Assembly (NCBI RefSeq): GCF_028993615.1
Contig: NZ_CP118632.1
Span: forward strand, 4,216,001-4,280,000
Origin: Herbaspirillum sp. WKF16
GTDB lineage: Bacteria; Pseudomonadota; Gammaproteobacteria; Burkholderiales; Burkholderiaceae_D
Reading direction: 5' to 3'
Length of the DNA: 64,000 nt
This document shows positions 42,264 to 51,487 of this stretch, one piece after another. The translations under genes were made by a program, and so were the position numbers. The notes under the pieces were generated by a model. That model made no database searches. It had not been told where the DNA came from and was given only the letters and a program-made list of their open reading frames with translations. Every line of letters starts with the position of its first letter. The first letter of the stretch is position 1.

Positions 42264-43000
42264 GCGCGCTGGTGGTGCGCGAAGACCGCAACGGGTTGTG
42301 CACGCTGACGCTGAACCGGCCGGAGAAGATGAACGCGCTGACGGTGCAGATGTTCCTGGAGCTGCATGAGCACGTGACGGCGCTGGAGCAGCAGGGCGAG
42401 ACCGTGGGCGCGGTGCTGCTGCGCGGCGCCGGCCGCTGCTTCTCGGCCGGCAACGACCTGCGCGACCTGGCCGCCGGCCAGCCCCTGCCCGTGCCTCACC
42501 TGCAGGCGCGCACCATCGACCGCCTGGCGCGGCTGCCGCAACCGGTGATCGTCGCGGTGCACGGCCATTGCTACACCGGCGCGCTGGAGCTGGCGCTGGC
42601 GGGCGACCTCATCGTCGCCTCGCACTCCGCCAGGTTCGCCGACACCCATGCCAAATGGGCGCTCACGCCGCTATGGGGCATGAGCCAGCGCCTGCCGCGC
42701 CGCGTCGGAGCGGCGCGCGCGAAGGAGATCATGCTGCTGGGCCGCACCTATACCGGCGTCCAGGCCGCCGAACTGGGCCTGGCCAATTTCTGTTACAGCG
42801 ACGAGGCCTTCGAGGCGCAGGTCGAGGCGCTGGCGCGCGAGCTGCTGGCCGGCTCCTGGTTCTCGCACCGCGCCAACAAGCGCCTGCTGCTGGAGACCGA
42901 CGGCCTGCCGCTGGAGGCGGGCCTGGCGCACGAAGTGTTCCGCAACGCCGGCAAGGGGCCGGACATGCAGGAGCGCATCGCCGCCTTCGGCAAGAAATGA
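42260..43000 (+). CDS. Enoyl-CoA hydratase/isomerase family protein
   Basis: A 246-residue crotonase-fold protein with oxyanion segments GRCFSAGNDLRD and HGHCYTGALELALAGD. The region that usually carries the second acid reads HAKWALTPLWGMSQRLPRRVG, with no obvious Glu or Asp there, so chemistry may differ from simple hydration. It overlaps its neighbours by 4 bp on both sides. Confidence 0.85.
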   Translation: MSALVVREDRNGLCTLTLNRPEKMNALTVQMFLELHEHVTALEQQGETVGAVLLRGAGRCFSAGNDLRDLAAGQPLPVPHLQARTIDRLARLPQPVIVAVHGHCYTGALELALAGDLIVASHSARFADTHAKWALTPLWGMSQRLPRRVGAARAKEIMLLGRTYTGVQAAELGLANFCYSDEAFEAQVEALARELLAGSWFSHRANKRLLLETDGLPLEAGLAHEVFRNAGKGPDMQERIAAFGKK

Positions 43001-43992
43001 ATTCCCCGGAAAACCGCGACGCCATGACCGACCTGCTGCTGCCCTCTCCCTCCGCCCTGCCCGGGCGCCTGCGCCTGCCGGTGATCGGCTCGCCGATGTT
43101 CCTGGTGTCCAATCCGGCGCTGGTGATCGCCCAGTGCTGCGCCGGCGTGGTCGGTTCGTTCCCGGCGCTCAATGCGCGCCCGCAGGAAGAACTGGAGGTG
43201 TGGCTGGACCAGATTGAAAGCGCGCTGCGCGAACATCAGCGCGTGAATCCCAAGGCAGTGGTGGCGCCGTATGCGGTCAACCTGATCGTGCACCAGTCCA
43301 ACCACCGCCTGCAGGACGACCTCGCGCTCTGCGTGAAGCACCGGGTGCCCATCGTGATCACCTCGCTGCACGCGCCCGACCAGGTGGTGGAGAAGGTGCA
43401 CGCCTACGGCGGCATCGTGCTGCACGACGTCACCACGCTGCGCCATGCGAAGAAGGCCATCGGCGCCGGCGTGGACGGCCTGATCCTGGTGTGCGCCGGG
43501 GCCGGCGGCCACGCGGGCGCGCTGTCGCCGTTCGCGCTGGCATCCGAAGTGCGCGCCATCTTCGACGGCCTGCTGGTGCTGGGCGGCGCCATCAGCCACG
43601 GCCAGGGCATCCTCGCCGCGCAGGCGCTGGGCTGCGACCTGGCCTACCTGGGCACGCGCTTCATCGCCTCGGAAGAATCCTCGGCCGCGCCGCTGCACAA
43701 GCAGATGATCGTCGATGGCAGCGCCGACGACATCTTGTATACGCCGCACTTTTCCGGGGTGCCCGGCAACTACCTCAAACCCAGCATCCGCAACGCCGGC
43801 CTCGACCCGGACAACCTGCAGAAGGAAGACAAGTCGTCGGTGGACTTCGGCAAGCCCAAGCGCTGGAAGGACATCTGGGGCAGCGGCCAGGGCATCGGCG
43901 CCATCTCCGCCGTGCTGCCGGCGGCCGCCATCGTCGACCAGCTGCATGCCGAATACCGGCTGGCCTCGCAGCGGCTGGGAATCCCCGGCTGA
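42997..43992 (+). CDS. Nitronate monooxygenase-family FMN protein
   Basis: A 331-residue TIM-barrel flavoprotein of the NPD/2-nitropropane dioxygenase family. Conserved parts are LRLPVIGSPMFLVSNPALVIAQC at the N-terminus, the FMN-phosphate region LVCAGAGGHAGALSPFAL, and LGGAISHGQGILAAQALGCDLAYLGTRFIAS. Members include nitronate oxidases, quinone reductases and enoyl reductases, so the role in this operon is open. The ATG at 42997 overlaps the crotonase stop; an ATG at 43024 is possible. It is the last gene of the operon. Confidence 0.85.
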   Translation: MNSPENRDAMTDLLLPSPSALPGRLRLPVIGSPMFLVSNPALVIAQCCAGVVGSFPALNARPQEELEVWLDQIESALREHQRVNPKAVVAPYAVNLIVHQSNHRLQDDLALCVKHRVPIVITSLHAPDQVVEKVHAYGGIVLHDVTTLRHAKKAIGAGVDGLILVCAGAGGHAGALSPFALASEVRAIFDGLLVLGGAISHGQGILAAQALGCDLAYLGTRFIASEESSAAPLHKQMIVDGSADDILYTPHFSGVPGNYLKPSIRNAGLDPDNLQKEDKSSVDFGKPKRWKDIWGSGQGIGAISAVLPAAAIVDQLHAEYRLASQRLGIPG

Positions 43993-44093
43993 GCCGGCCG
44001 CAGCCGGCGCGGCTAGCACTTTTCACGCCGCAGGAAATGCCGGATCGGCACAAGTCGCGCGGTCCCCACAATACCTTGCGGCGATAGAAGCAC

Positions 44094-44110
44094 TGCACAA
44101 AGACGGTGCG
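44094..44110 (+). promoter_or_regulatory. NtrC-like enhancer site
   Basis: TGCACAAAGACGGTGCG keeps the GCAC-N7-GTGC core of the NtrC consensus (TGCACCANNNTGGTGCA). It lies about 215 bp upstream of the sigma-54 promoter, a usual enhancer distance. Not experimentally supported. Confidence 0.55.
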
Positions 44111-44174
44111 CACCATCGCTTTCAGGCGCGCACCAGAACGTGCCTGATCGGCGCGCCTTCTCTCCCTCGAATTT

Positions 44175-44187
44175 GTTGCATTGCAAC
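44175..44187. promoter_or_regulatory. Palindrome GTTGCAtTGCAAC
   Basis: Perfect 6-bp arms around one T, between the NtrC-like site and the sigma-54 promoter. It is a candidate operator for the GntR protein encoded next. Confidence 0.45.
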
Positions 44188-44309
44188 TTTCCAGGCGACA
44201 ATCTTTGTGCGTCCGCACATGATGCAATGCCCTGAAAACCCTTGCCACACAAGGCTTTCGCCGCCAATAATCGTCCCGCAGTTTTGTATGCCAATCTTGT
44301 ATATCAGTG

Positions 44310-44325
44310 TGGCACGCAACTTGCT
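44310..44325 (+). promoter_or_regulatory. Sigma-54 promoter
   Basis: TGGCACGCAACTTGCT matches the -24/-12 consensus TGGCACG-N4-TTGCW at every fixed base, with GG at 44311-44312 and GC at 44323-44324. The expected transcript start, about 12 nt after the GC, falls at about 44336, directly before the ATG of the GntR gene. Confidence 0.75.
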
Positions 44326-44336
44326 GATGAGTGGTC

Positions 44337-45101
44337 ATGGGCACAAATCCTTCCGTCAAATCTTCTTCGCAGATCGCGGTGCGCATCACCGAGGCGATCC
44401 TGGCCAGGCAACTGGCGCCGGGAACCCGGCTCGGCGAGCAGCAGTTGGCCGACCTGTTCGGCGTCTCGCGCACCCTGGTGCGCGAGGCGCTGACGCGGCT
44501 GATGGCGCGCGGCATCGTGACGGTCAGCGCCCGGCGCGGCTGGTTCGTGATCGAACCGACGCCCGAGGAAGCGCGCGAAGCCTTCGAGGCGCGCCGCGTG
44601 ATCGAGCTTGGCCTGTTGCGCCAGGCCCGCATGCGGCCCATCGCCGACGAGGCGGTGCGCCAGCTGCGCGAGCACATCGTGCGCGAGGAAGCGGCCATCG
44701 CCGGCGCCGACGTGGGCGCGCGCAGCTACCTGCTGGGCGATTTCCACGTCTGCCTGTGCGAATGCCTGGGCAACTCGCTGCTCTCGGAGACGCTGCGCGA
44801 CCTCACGGCGCGCACGACGCTGACGGCGATGCTGCACCAGTCGTCGGAGCAGGCGGAGGATTCGTGTTCGGAACATGTGCAGATCGTCGAGGCGCTGGAA
44901 CGCGGCGATCTGGAACAAGCGGAACAACTGATGCAGGCCCACCTGCTGCATGTTGAATCCGGCCTGAACCAGGTGCGCAGCAGCGATCCGCTGGAACCGC
45001 TGCGGCAAGCGCTGGCGCCGGTGTCGCGCACGGCGGCCGTGAAGACCGCGGCCGTCACCGATCTCATGTCTCACCGCAGTAACCAAACCAAAAGGCCTTA
45101 G
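44337..45101 (+). CDS. GntR-family regulator (FCD domain) of the amino acid importer
   Basis: A 254-residue regulator with winged helix at about 14-80 (GEQQLADLFGVSRTLVREALTRLMARGIV) and an FCD effector domain (about 90-225, with GDFHVCLCECLGN and HVQIVEAL supplying metal-ligand residues). The ATG at 44337 was preferred over a GTG two codons earlier. The sigma-54 promoter would give a nearly leaderless transcript from here. The ABC importer follows 39 bp later on the same strand, so regulator and transporter are probably cotranscribed. Confidence 0.86.
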   Translation: MGTNPSVKSSSQIAVRITEAILARQLAPGTRLGEQQLADLFGVSRTLVREALTRLMARGIVTVSARRGWFVIEPTPEEAREAFEARRVIELGLLRQARMRPIADEAVRQLREHIVREEAAIAGADVGARSYLLGDFHVCLCECLGNSLLSETLRDLTARTTLTAMLHQSSEQAEDSCSEHVQIVEALERGDLEQAEQLMQAHLLHVESGLNQVRSSDPLEPLRQALAPVSRTAAVKTAAVTDLMSHRSNQTKRP

Positions 45102-45140
45102 TCAAAAGCCGCTCATCAACGTCGTCACAAGGGAAATGCT

Positions 45141-45923
45141 ATGAAACTGACCAAACTCCTGCTCGGCCTGATGGCCGGCGCCATGCTGTTCACCGCCACC
45201 GCCGCGCGCGCCGAGGCGCTGGACGATATCCAGAAGAACGGCACGCTGCGCGTGGCCGTGCCGGCCGACTTCCCGCCGTTCGGATCGGTCGACGCCGACC
45301 TCAAGCCGCTGGGCTTCGACATCGACGTGGCCACCCTGATCGCCAAGAAGATGGGCGTGAAGGTGGAACTGATCCCGGTCTCCAGCGCCAACCGCATTCC
45401 CTACCTGACCACCAAGAAGGTGGACCTGGTGATCTCCAGCATGGGCAAGAACGCCGAGCGCGAAAAGGTGATCGACTTCTCGACCGCCTACGCGCCCTTC
45501 TTCAACGGCGTGTTCGGCCCGGCCGACCTGTCGGTGAAGAGCGCCGCCGACCTGGCCGGCAAGACCATCGCCGTGACCCGCGGCTCGGTGGAAGACCTGG
45601 AGCTGACCAAGATCATCCCGGCCAACGCCACCGTGAAACGCTATGAAGACAACAACAGCACCATCAGCTCCTTCCTCTCCGGCCAGGTGCAACTGGTGGC
45701 GACCGGCAACGTGGTGGCCGCGGCCATCATCGCCAAGAACCCGCCCAAGAAGCCCGAGACCAAGTTCCTGATCAAGGACTCGCCGTGCTTCATCGGCCTG
45801 AACAAGGGTGAGAAGAAGCTGCAGGACAAGGTCGACGCCATCCTGGCCGACGCCAAGAAGGACGGCAGCCTGAACGCCATCTCGCAGAAGTGGCTGGGCC
45901 TGCCGCTGCCGGCTGGCCTGTAA
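45141..45923 (+). CDS. Polar amino acid-type ABC substrate-binding protein
   Basis: A 260-residue type 2 periplasmic binding protein (family 3, His/Gln/Glu/Asp group). The signal peptide is cut after ARAEA. The mature protein has GTLRVAVPADFPPFGSVDADLKPLGFDIDVA and the conserved Arg-containing loop. AAGGGAA precedes the ATG. The gene is followed by a strong hairpin, which typically raises the amount of binding protein over the permeases. The ligand is not predicted. Confidence 0.92.
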   Translation: MKLTKLLLGLMAGAMLFTATAARAEALDDIQKNGTLRVAVPADFPPFGSVDADLKPLGFDIDVATLIAKKMGVKVELIPVSSANRIPYLTTKKVDLVISSMGKNAEREKVIDFSTAYAPFFNGVFGPADLSVKSAADLAGKTIAVTRGSVEDLELTKIIPANATVKRYEDNNSTISSFLSGQVQLVATGNVVAAAIIAKNPPKKPETKFLIKDSPCFIGLNKGEKKLQDKVDAILADAKKDGSLNAISQKWLGLPLPAGL

Positions 45924-45942
45924 TTTGCAAGAGAAGAAATAA

Positions 45943-45981
45943 CGCATCGCCGGCGCGATTCCGCCTGGCGCCGGCGATGCG
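45943..45981 (+). other. mRNA-stabilising hairpin between binding-protein and permease genes
   Basis: A perfect 14-bp stem (45943-45956 with 45968-45981) with an 11-nt loop and no T-tract. It lies 20 bp after the binding-protein stop. Position and lack of a T-run point to 3' end protection of the binding-protein mRNA rather than full termination. Confidence 0.65.
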
Positions 45982-46081
45982 GGCAAGTGCAACATGGCAA
46001 CAAGGGAAGGCAGGCGGACAATCGGAACGCCCGGTTTGACCGGACGCGCCGCGCGACACTGAGGCGAACACACACGACATC

Positions 46082-46753
46082 ATGGCTTATCAATTCGATT
46101 TCCTATCAACCTTCGAATACGGCGACATCATCGTCAAGGGGATCCAGACGACGATAGAGCTGATCGCCATCGGCGGCGTGCTCGGCATTGCGGTGGGCAT
46201 CTTCGGCGCCTGGGCGCGCACGCAGGGACCGGCGTGGCTCAAGCCCATCGTCAGCGGCTATATCGAGATCATCCGAAATACGCCCTTCCTGGTGCAGCTG
46301 TTCTTCATCTTCTTCGGCTTGCCGTCCCTGAACATCCACATCAGCGAGATCCAGGCCGCGATCCTGGCCATGGTGATCAACCTGGGCGCCTACAGCACGG
46401 AGATCATCCGCGCCGGCGTGCAGGCTGTGCCGCGCGGGCAGATCGAGGCCGCGGCCTCGCTGTCGATGTCGCGCATGCAGATCTTCCGCCACATCATCCT
46501 GCGCCCGGCGCTGCAGAAGATCTGGCCGGCGCTGTCGTCGCAGGTGGTGATCGTCATGCTGGGTTCGGCGGTGTGCTCGCAGATCGCGGTGGAAGAACTC
46601 TCGTTCGCCGCCAACTTCATCCAGGGCCGCAACTTCCGCGCCTTCGAGGCCTACATCGTGGCCACGCTGATCTACCTGGTGCTGTCGATCCTGCTGCGCC
46701 AGGTGCTGCGCCTGATCGGCCAATACTTCATCACCGCCCGGAGGAACGCATGA
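46082..46753 (+). CDS. Amino acid ABC permease, HisM/GlnP type
   Basis: A 223-residue permease with the EAA-loop region AAASLSMSRMQIFRHIILRPALQ and the N-terminal family motif IETTLELIAIGG-like IQTTIELIAIGGVLGIAVG. Five helices are expected. It overlaps the second permease gene by 4 bp. Confidence 0.92.
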   Translation: MAYQFDFLSTFEYGDIIVKGIQTTIELIAIGGVLGIAVGIFGAWARTQGPAWLKPIVSGYIEIIRNTPFLVQLFFIFFGLPSLNIHISEIQAAILAMVINLGAYSTEIIRAGVQAVPRGQIEAAASLSMSRMQIFRHIILRPALQKIWPALSSQVVIVMLGSAVCSQIAVEELSFAANFIQGRNFRAFEAYIVATLIYLVLSILLRQVLRLIGQYFITARRNA

Positions 46754-47406
46754 TCTCTTTCACCACCTGGGACATCGTCCGCAACCTGATGCTGGCGTGG
46801 CGCTGGACCATCCTGCTCACGCTGGTCACCTTCGTGCTCGGCGGCACGCTGGGCCTGATCATCCTGTTCATGCGCACCTCCCGCCAGGCCTGGCTGCGGC
46901 AAGTGGCGCGCCTGTACATCGAACTGTTCCAGGGCACGCCGCTGCTGATGCAACTGTTCCTGGTCTTCTTCGGCATCGCGCTGTTCGGCATCGAGGTGCC
47001 GGCCTGGCTGGCCGCCGGCCTGGCGCTGATGTGCTGGAGCGCCTCCTACCTGGCCGAGATCTGGCGCGGCTGCGTGGAAGCGGTGCCCAAGGGCCAGTGG
47101 GAAGCCTCCTCCGTGCTGGCCATGGGTTACTTCCAGCAGATGCGCCACATCGTGCTGCCCCAGGCCTTCCGCATCGCCATCGCCCCTACCGTGGGCTTCG
47201 GCGTGCAGATCATCAAGTCCACCGCGGTGACGTCGATCATCGGCTTCGTCGAGCTTTCCAAGGCCGGCACCGTGATCACCAACGCCACCTTCCGTCCCTT
47301 CACGGTGTTCGCCATCGTGGGCGTCTTTTACTTCGTGCTTTGCTGGCCGCTGTCCAAGTACAGCCAGTCTCTAGAAAGGAAATACAATGCCGCTCATCGC
47401 CATTGA
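46750..47406 (+). CDS. Amino acid ABC permease, HisQ/GlnP type
   Basis: A 218-residue permease with the motif [20 protein letters not shown] and the EAA loop [22 protein letters not shown]. It forms a heterodimer with the preceding permease. It overlaps the ATPase gene by 20 bp. Confidence 0.92.
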   Translation: MISFTTWDIVRNLMLAWRWTILLTLVTFVLGGTLGLIILFMRTSRQAWLRQVARLYIELFQGTPLLMQLFLVFFGIALFGIEVPAWLAAGLALMCWSASYLAEIWRGCVEAVPKGQWEASSVLAMGYFQQMRHIVLPQAFRIAIAPTVGFGVQIIKSTAVTSIIGFVELSKAGTVITNATFRPFTVFAIVGVFYFVLCWPLSKYSQSLERKYNAAHRH

Positions 47407-48121
47407 TAACGTCAAGAAACGCTTCGGCGACAACGAAGTCCTCAAGGGCATCAGCCTGGACATCGAGCCCGGCGAGGTGATCGCCATCATCGGCAAGAGC
47501 GGCTCGGGCAAGTCCACCCTCCTACGCTGCATCAATGGCCTGGAGACCATCGACGAGGGCAACATCAGCGTGGCCGGCGCCAAGCTGGGCGTGACCGAAC
47601 TGGAGCTGCGCAACCTGCGGCTGAAGGTGGGCATGATCTTCCAGCAGTTCAACCTGTTCCCGCACCTCTCGGTGGGCCGCAACGTGATGATCGCGCCGAT
47701 GATCGTCAAGGGCACCTCGGAAGCCGAGGCCATGGGCATCGCCAAGGCCAACCTGGAAAAGGTCGGCCTGGGCCACAAGTTCGACGCCTTCCCCGACCAG
47801 CTCTCCGGCGGCCAGCAGCAGCGCGTGGCGATCGCCCGCGCGCTGTCGATGCAGCCGCAGGCGCTGCTGTGCGACGAGATCACCTCGGCGCTGGATCCCG
47901 AACTGGTCAACGAAGTGCTGGCCGTGGTGCGCGGCCTGGCCAAGGAAGGCATGACGCTGGTGATGGTGACGCACGAGATGCGCTTCGCGCGTGAAGTGTG
48001 CAACCGCCTGGTGTTCATGCACCAGGGCAAGGTGCACGAGATCGGGCCGCCGGAGGAAGTGTTCACCAATCCGAAGACGCCCGAGCTGCAGCAGTTCATC
48101 GGCATGACGCAGGGCGCGTAG
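47387..48121 (+). CDS. Amino acid ABC ATPase, GlnQ/HisP type
   Basis: A 244-residue ATPase: Walker [11 protein letters not shown]-loop [14 protein letters not shown], signature [15 protein letters not shown], Walker [14 protein letters not shown] (Ile where most have Pro), and switch His in MVTHEM. AAAGGA precedes the ATG. It ends the operon and is followed by a terminator. Confidence 0.95.
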   Translation: MPLIAIDNVKKRFGDNEVLKGISLDIEPGEVIAIIGKSGSGKSTLLRCINGLETIDEGNISVAGAKLGVTELELRNLRLKVGMIFQQFNLFPHLSVGRNVMIAPMIVKGTSEAEAMGIAKANLEKVGLGHKFDAFPDQLSGGQQQRVAIARALSMQPQALLCDEITSALDPELVNEVLAVVRGLAKEGMTLVMVTHEMRFAREVCNRLVFMHQGKVHEIGPPEEVFTNPKTPELQQFIGMTQGA

Positions 48122-48130
48122 GCGCCGGCC

Positions 48131-48158
48131 CGCGAGGGCCTGCCCGCGAGGGCCTGCC
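48131..48158 (+). repeat. Two tandem copies of a 14-bp unit
   Basis: CGCGAGGGCCTGCC occurs twice in direct tandem right after the ATPase gene, followed by a partial third copy (CGCG). It is probably a slippage product; no function is implied. Confidence 0.8.
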
Positions 48159-48166
48159 CGCGCATG

Positions 48167-48205
48167 AAAAAAGCCGGAAGCGCAGATCGCGCTTCCGGCT
48201 TTTCC
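48167..48205. terminator. Bidirectional terminator after the amino acid importer
   Basis: The stem AAAAGCCGGAAGCGC/GCGCTTCCGGCTTTT (48169-48183 with 48189-48203) has a 5-nt loop. A-rich and T-rich flanks allow it to serve the importer (plus) and the lipoprotein gene (minus). Confidence 0.88.
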
Positions 48206-48224
48206 TTTGCCGCGACGCCGCCCT

Positions 48225-48770
48225 TCAGCGATCCAGCTGGCACACCTTGCGGTCGTTCTCGTAGAACACCACCGGGCCGGTGGTGTAACGCTCCTTGGGG
48301 ATGGCCAGCATCAGGTAATCCTTGATGGTGTACGAAGCGCCCGAGGACGGCGCGCGGTAGAGGTAGTTGATGCGCAGCGTCTCCTGGCGCCAGGTGACCG
48401 ACAGGGGCGTGAACACGTGCGGCCGCTCGGCGGCGTCGGGCGCGCGCATGGTGCGCGCCACGAGCAGGTATTGCTTGGTGTCGAAATGCGCGGTGGCCGG
48501 GCCATAGGGGCGCTTGTCCCCCGCCACGGGCGCCGGCTGCATCCACTCGTCCCATTCCGCACGGCTGCGGATCAGGGTGCAGAACACGGGCTGCTTCTTG
48601 TCGTCCCAGTTCTTCAGGAAGCCCTGGTAGGAGCCGCTCATGATGGTCTTGAACGGAACCACCGTGGGATCCTCCTTCTCACCCCACGGCGCCCAGGAAC
48701 AGCCGGCCGTACCGGCCGCCGCTACCGCGCACACCAACATCTGCAACGAACCCCTGATCGCCTTGCGCAT
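48225..48770 (-). CDS. Hypothetical lipoprotein
   Basis: A 181-residue protein not recognised as a known family. The signal peptide ends in a lipobox AGTAGC with Cys24, so it is probably lipid-anchored. The mature part is rich in Trp and Tyr ([22 protein letters not shown]) and has a strand-rich C-terminus ([15 protein letters not shown]). Cys residues near 65 and 178 might pair. It is a single gene convergent with the importer operon, with its own upstream region. Confidence 0.75.
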   Translation of the reverse strand: MRKAIRGSLQMLVCAVAAAGTAGCSWAPWGEKEDPTVVPFKTIMSGSYQGFLKNWDDKKQPVFCTLIRSRAEWDEWMQPAPVAGDKRPYGPATAHFDTKQYLLVARTMRAPDAAERPHVFTPLSVTWRQETLRINYLYRAPSSGASYTIKDYLMLAIPKERYTTGPVVFYENDRKVCQLDR

Positions 48771-50163
<1,393 letters not shown>

Positions 50164-50184
50164 CCCGCCCCGCGCTGACCCTGC

Positions 50185-50218
50185 GAACGCCCGGCCTCGT
50201 GCCGGGCGTTCTGCTTTT
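50185..50218 (+). terminator. Terminator after adenine deaminase
   Basis: Stem GAACGCCCGGC/GCCGGGCGTTC (50185-50195 with 50201-50211), loop CTCGT, followed by TGCTTTT. Confidence 0.8.
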
Positions 50219-50485
50219 CACCCGCCCGGCCGCGTTCAAGCACGCTTCTTGCATCAAGCAAGCCTGGAACAATGGCCGACAGGATTGGCGACAATGCGGG
50301 GCGCGGATATTGCAGTGCATTGCAGCCGGCGAAAGCCTTGGCGACATAGGGCGGAAGGCGATCGGCGGTGCGCCGCGCGCTTCGCAGCGCAGCATCGATA
50401 GTGGCCGGCAATGCGGCCCAAAGAGAGGCGCGCGGCACTCTTTTTGGTGCAGAATAGCCCCGTTTTGTTGCACATCCTGCCTTCC

Positions 50486-50497
50486 ATTGTCGACAAT
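50486..50497. promoter_or_regulatory. Perfect palindrome ATTGTCGACAAT before gntR
   Basis: A 12-bp perfect palindrome 59 bp before the chosen gntR start, a typical autoregulatory position for FCD-type GntR proteins. A one-mismatch copy lies at 57351-57362 between puuD and the porin, and another at 29268-29279 before pelA. Confidence 0.6.
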
Positions 50498-50556
50498 CTT
50501 CCGCCAGGCCAGCCTCCGGGGTCGCCGGCGATGTGAACGGGATTTTCATCGAGAGC

Positions 50557-51315
50557 ATGAGCGTCATGAACAAAACCAGCAAACCCGGCCGCGCGGCGGC
50601 CGCCTCCCCCGCACGCGCCGCGTCGCGCGAGCGGCCGCATGAAAGCGCGGTTGCCGTCGAGGAGCGCATGTACCAGGACATCTATGACGCCATCATGGAA
50701 CACCGCCTGCCGCCGCGCACCAAGCTGACCGAACAGACGCTGTGCCAGATCTACGACACGGCGCGCCACACCGTGCGCAAGGTGCTCTCGCGCCTGGCCT
50801 CGGAGGGCATGGTCGACCTCGAAGCCAACCGCGGCGCCTTCATCGCCAGTCCCTCGCATGCCGAGGTGCGCGACATGTTCGAACTGCGCAATATCCTGGA
50901 ACACGCGGTGCTGGAGAAGGTCGGCCGCGAAGCCGGCACGCGCCAGATCGCAGGCCTGCGGCGCATGGTGGAGGAAGAGCGCGAGTCCTACCTGATCGGC
51001 GACCGGCCCCGCTGGATCCGGCTGTCGGCGCAGTTCCACCTGGCGCTGGCCGAGCTGACCGGCAACGCGCTGCTGGTGGAGACGCTGCGCAAGCTGGTCT
51101 CGCGCACCACGTTGATGATCGCCAAGACCGAGGCACCGGGCCACAACGCCTGCTCCTTCGACGAGCACGAGACGGTGCTGGAAGCGCTGGAAAGCGGCGA
51201 CGTCGAGGCCGCCCAGGAACATATGGCACACCACTTGCATTTGTGCGAAGACCGGGTGCGGCCGGATGCGGACGACCAGTTCGATCTGCGTGCCGTGCTC
51301 GGCAAGGGGCTGTAG
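50557..51315 (+). CDS. GntR-family regulator (FCD domain) of the purine region
   Basis: A 252-residue regulator. A basic, Ala-rich N-terminal tail (1-35) precedes the winged helix (about 38-105, LTEQTLCQIYDTARHTVRKVLSRLASEGMV) and the FCD domain (about 112-235, with RLSAQFHLALAELTGN and CSFDEHETVLEALESGD). The start is uncertain: ATG at 50557, ATG at 50566 and GTG at 50533 are all in frame. Its place between adenine deaminase, NCS1 permease and allantoinase genes suggests control of purine use. Confidence 0.86.
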   Translation: MSVMNKTSKPGRAAAASPARAASRERPHESAVAVEERMYQDIYDAIMEHRLPPRTKLTEQTLCQIYDTARHTVRKVLSRLASEGMVDLEANRGAFIASPSHAEVRDMFELRNILEHAVLEKVGREAGTRQIAGLRRMVEEERESYLIGDRPRWIRLSAQFHLALAELTGNALLVETLRKLVSRTTLMIAKTEAPGHNACSFDEHETVLEALESGDVEAAQEHMAHHLHLCEDRVRPDADDQFDLRAVLGKGL

Positions 51316-51418
51316 GCGGCCCTGCGATAAAGGACATCAAGCCACCGCGCGCGGCCCGCTGCAAGCAGCGGACCGTGCGACCCAATACATGCCGCAGAGC
51401 ATGCAGGAAGGATCCGCT

Positions 51419-51452
51419 GAACCGCTCCCGGCGCACCTGCGCCGGGCGGTTC
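51419..51452 (+). other. Strong hairpin in the leader of the NCS1 permease gene
   Basis: GAACCGC pairs with GCGGTTC (51419-51425 with 51446-51452) and CCGGCGC with GCGCCGG, with a 2-nt bulge and loop ACCT. It is followed by GTTTC. It lies between gntR and the permease gene, 35 bp before the ATG, so it may be a terminator or a regulated attenuator. Confidence 0.55.
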
Positions 51453-51487
51453 GTTTCATCCATCATCCCTCTGGACGGAGACCGGCA

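Larger units (their letters stand above)
43993..44336 (+). promoter_or_regulatory. Regulatory region upstream of the amino acid importer operon
   Basis: 344 bp without a gene. It holds, in order, an NtrC-like site (44094-44110), a looser GCAC-N6-GTGC dyad near 44130-44143, the palindrome GTTGCAtTGCAAC (44175-44187), a direct repeat TTGTAT (44284-44289 and 44297-44302) and a sigma-54 promoter (44310-44325). Confidence 0.65.
50164..50556 (+). promoter_or_regulatory. Intergenic region, adenine deaminase / gntR
   Basis: 393 bp holding the deaminase terminator (50185-50218), a near-NtrC dyad GCAC-N8-GTGC (50435-50450, one base too long) and the perfect palindrome ATTGTCGACAAT (50486-50497). Confidence 0.5.

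Noticed and set aside
50435..50450. NtrC site upstream of the GntR gene at 50557
   Set aside because: GCAC and GTGC are 8 bp apart rather than 7, and no sigma-54 promoter follows.
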